From Bombus terrestris (Eukaryota; Arthropoda; Insecta; Hymenoptera; Apidae), in contig NC_063278.1 of the NCBI RefSeq assembly GCF_910591885.1, positions 4,055,501 to 4,119,500 of the forward strand: a DNA stretch of 64,000 bases, given 5' to 3'. The notes beneath the pieces are model-generated. The model saw nothing but the letters and a program-made list of their open reading frames with translations, searched no databases and had not been told where the DNA came from. Positions 63,401 to 64,000 of this stretch are shown piece after piece (the first letter of the stretch is position 1; each line of letters begins with the position of its first letter). The position numbers and the translations under genes are program-made.

Positions 63401-64000
63401 TTTCTCTCTTCCTAAATATCTTACAAGAAATCTCGAATAAATTATCGAATAAATTGACGTACACTATATAGTCATATCAAGCAACTGTTTCTCGTTAAAA
63501 CGGAATATAGTAGAAAACATGTAAAAATCTAGTTTCGTAGGAAAAGTACAAAGTCGATTAACAACTAACAGTTGTAACAATGAAGCTGGCGGTAAAGATT
63601 TTACACATACATCACTGTTTTTGGATATTGCATAGCACAGATGTGTTTTGGCCAAACCATTGTTAGCCAACAACATCTCGTTAACTCTTAAAGGATCACA
63701 AGAACGAAATTTCGCTCCACGTGAATTGCGATATTACGCTATTTCAAACGACGTTCTTCCATCTCTATAAAAATGTTTAAACATTAATTAATAAGGAGAC
63801 CTTCGATTCGATCAACAAATCATTCGATCTATGACGATAAAAAGGCGTAACGAAGCGAAATTTCGCTCACGACAGCGTCAGCTTGTCCATCTTATTTAAC
63901 GATAGAGATTTTAACGGCTAATGTAACGTGAACGTTTTAGCGTGTCGGGCCGACAATTTACTTTACCTGGATGCGTTGACGTAACAAGCTAGTGCGTCTT
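54906..64000 (-). CDS. Utx: Histone H3K27 demethylase Utx / KDM6A (C-terminal part; runs off right edge)
   Basis: Utx removes H3K27me2/3 within the COMPASS-like Trr/MLL3-4 complex. Visible minus-strand exons are 64000-63967 (partial), 61334-61176, 59861-59675, 59454-59137, 57882-56449, 56176-55921, 55598-55261 and 55118-54906, all in phase and covering about 980 residues. The first piece (ALACYVNAS) is the end of the TPR array, then LQQRINFLQSHL and LPSIEEAWNLPISAEMSSRQ as in KDM6A. A Gln/Pro-rich linker follows. The JmjC region begins near PPTPSVYLENKKDAFSPQL. Fe(II) ligands are the His and Glu of GHQENNNF and the His of CVHWVQA; the 2-oxoglutarate-binding Lys lies in YMKVPGSRTPGH. The C-terminal zinc module shows HYCGQCE and VHCMDCARK. 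Introns hold piggyBac-type debris. The N-terminal TPRs lie beyond the window. Confidence 0.95.
56275..56375 (+). repeat. Dispersed repeat, copy 2 (ATCCAAAGTAT family), in a Utx intron
   Basis: It contains AAAGTATCCAAAGTATACTA followed by TTTGTTACGATATT and a degraded downstream part like the copies at 23657 and 61680. It lies within the intron between exons 56449 and 56176. Confidence 0.45.
58034..59036 (+). mobile_element. Degenerate piggyBac-like transposon remnant in a Utx intron (antisense to Utx)
   Basis: A reading frame at 58721-58822 ends with VCSRCEKYVCGKC...YKKCSEDE and a stop, a CxxC-x4-CxxC pattern like the Cys-rich C-terminal domain of piggyBac-type transposases. Just upstream, in another frame, IHCYKKFAK followed by a stop (58704-58706) looks like the preceding part of that domain, so the gene is broken. 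Repeated CGGTTAATTTGACCGG-type words at about 58287-58302 and 58975-58990 are the kind of internal repeats such elements carry. Right of them, TTTAGTG abuts TTAA (59036-59039), the piggyBac target. A TTAA at 58030-58033 could be the left flank, but the two ends do not match well. Only the C-terminal part of a transposase is recognisable. Confidence 0.6.
58038..58115 (+). repeat. Four-copy CTTTAGTGTT motif array
   Basis: CTTTAGTGTTGCC, CTTTAGTGTTACC, CTTTAGTGTTATC and CTTTAGTGTTGCC recur at roughly 20-25-bp spacing within 80 bp. The same TTTAGTGTT word ends the piggyBac-like remnant at 59030. They may be subterminal repeats of that element. Confidence 0.6.
60455..60490. repeat. (TA)n(CA)n(CG)n compound microsatellite in a Utx intron
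   Basis: A TATATA run passes into ACACAC and then CGCGCGC, in the intron between exons 61176 and 59861. Confidence 0.85.
61430..61512. repeat. Polypyrimidine tract in a Utx intron
   Basis: T- and CT-rich sequence ends in an 18-T-scale homopolymer at 61491-61510. It lies upstream (in plus coordinates downstream) of exon 61334-61176. The open frames it generates on both strands are compositional artefacts. Confidence 0.8.
61680..61795 (+). repeat. Dispersed repeat, copy 3 (ATCCAAAGTAT family), in the large Utx intron
   Basis: Reads AAAATATCCAAAGTATGACC, then ATTCAGTGGACGAAATAAAT, TTCTTCTTACATTCAATT and an ACAAATTTACATAAAATCC tail, co-linear with copy 1 at 23657-23790. It is the least degraded tail of the three. 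Confidence 0.55.
62718..63272. mobile_element. 555-bp piggyBac-type MITE candidate flanked by TTAA, in a Utx intron
   Basis: TTAA occurs immediately outside both ends (62714-62717 and 63273-63276). The left end begins CACTTAGCCAATCG and the reverse complement of the right end begins CATTTAGCCAACAG, so about 11 of the first 12 bases match. Inside the left end, GGGAGATCTCCC occurs twice (about 62737 and 62782). A GTCGCTGCGTGGC word near the left recurs as CTCGCTGTGGCGC near the right end. There is no transposase frame, so this would be a non-autonomous copy. Confidence 0.6.

Noticed and set aside
1..64000. CRISPR arrays, bacterial operons or prophage
   Set aside because: All genes are intron-containing animal genes; no spaced direct-repeat array was seen.

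Overview
The window is animal nuclear DNA, almost certainly an insect and most likely a hymenopteran (a bee or related aculeate). The basis is the very AT-rich background, short GT-AG introns, orthologues of insect genes (a Tango11-type fission factor, a Tapas-type TDRD7, an Ac78C-type adenylyl cyclase, Utx) and remnants of Tc1/mariner, hAT and piggyBac elements. I cannot fix the genus from sequence alone. No operon, CRISPR array, rRNA or tRNA was seen.

Layout, left to right. (1) 1-637, minus: 5' end of the DNA polymerase alpha catalytic subunit, sharing a short divergent promoter with (2) 1407-2865, plus: mitochondrial fission factor (Mff/Tango11). (3) 5324-8450, plus: YTHDF m6A reader. (4) 10974-13262, minus: EFHC-type triple-DM10 axonemal protein. 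(5) 13601-15431, minus: PiT-family (SLC20) phosphate transporter. (6) 17601-18357, minus: cytochrome bc1 subunit 7 (UQCRB). (7) 20025-22665, plus: cytoplasmic poly(A)-binding protein with an A-rich 5' leader. (8) 27932-32897, plus: LOTUS/Tudor protein TDRD7 (Tapas). (9) 37338-47455, plus: Ca2+/calmodulin-type adenylyl cyclase of the AC8/Ac78C group. (10) 54906-64000, minus: histone H3K27 demethylase Utx (KDM6), truncated by the right edge.

Exon chains were assembled by hand from GT-AG sites, reading phase and remembered family features. For every gene the exon lengths sum to an intact reading frame: Ythdf 598 aa, EFHC 624 aa, PiT 508 aa, UQCRB 109 aa, pAbp 630 aa, Tdrd7 1103 aa, Ac78C 1338 aa. 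The genes are mostly unrelated housekeeping and signalling genes that happen to be neighbours. Three of them (Ythdf, pAbp, Tdrd7) act on mRNA or germline RNA, but nothing shows that they are coupled.

The intergenic stretches (notably 22.7-27.9 kb, 32.9-37.3 kb and 47.5-54.9 kb) are AT-rich. They hold microsatellites, promoter-like islands and transposon debris. The least expected items are two pieces of piggyBac-type DNA inside Utx introns (one a roughly 555-bp TTAA-flanked MITE candidate), a 513-bp Tc1-like MITE upstream of Ac78C, a low-copy dispersed repeat present three times, and a long basic extracellular insert in the cyclase. I found no convincing new multi-gene biological system.
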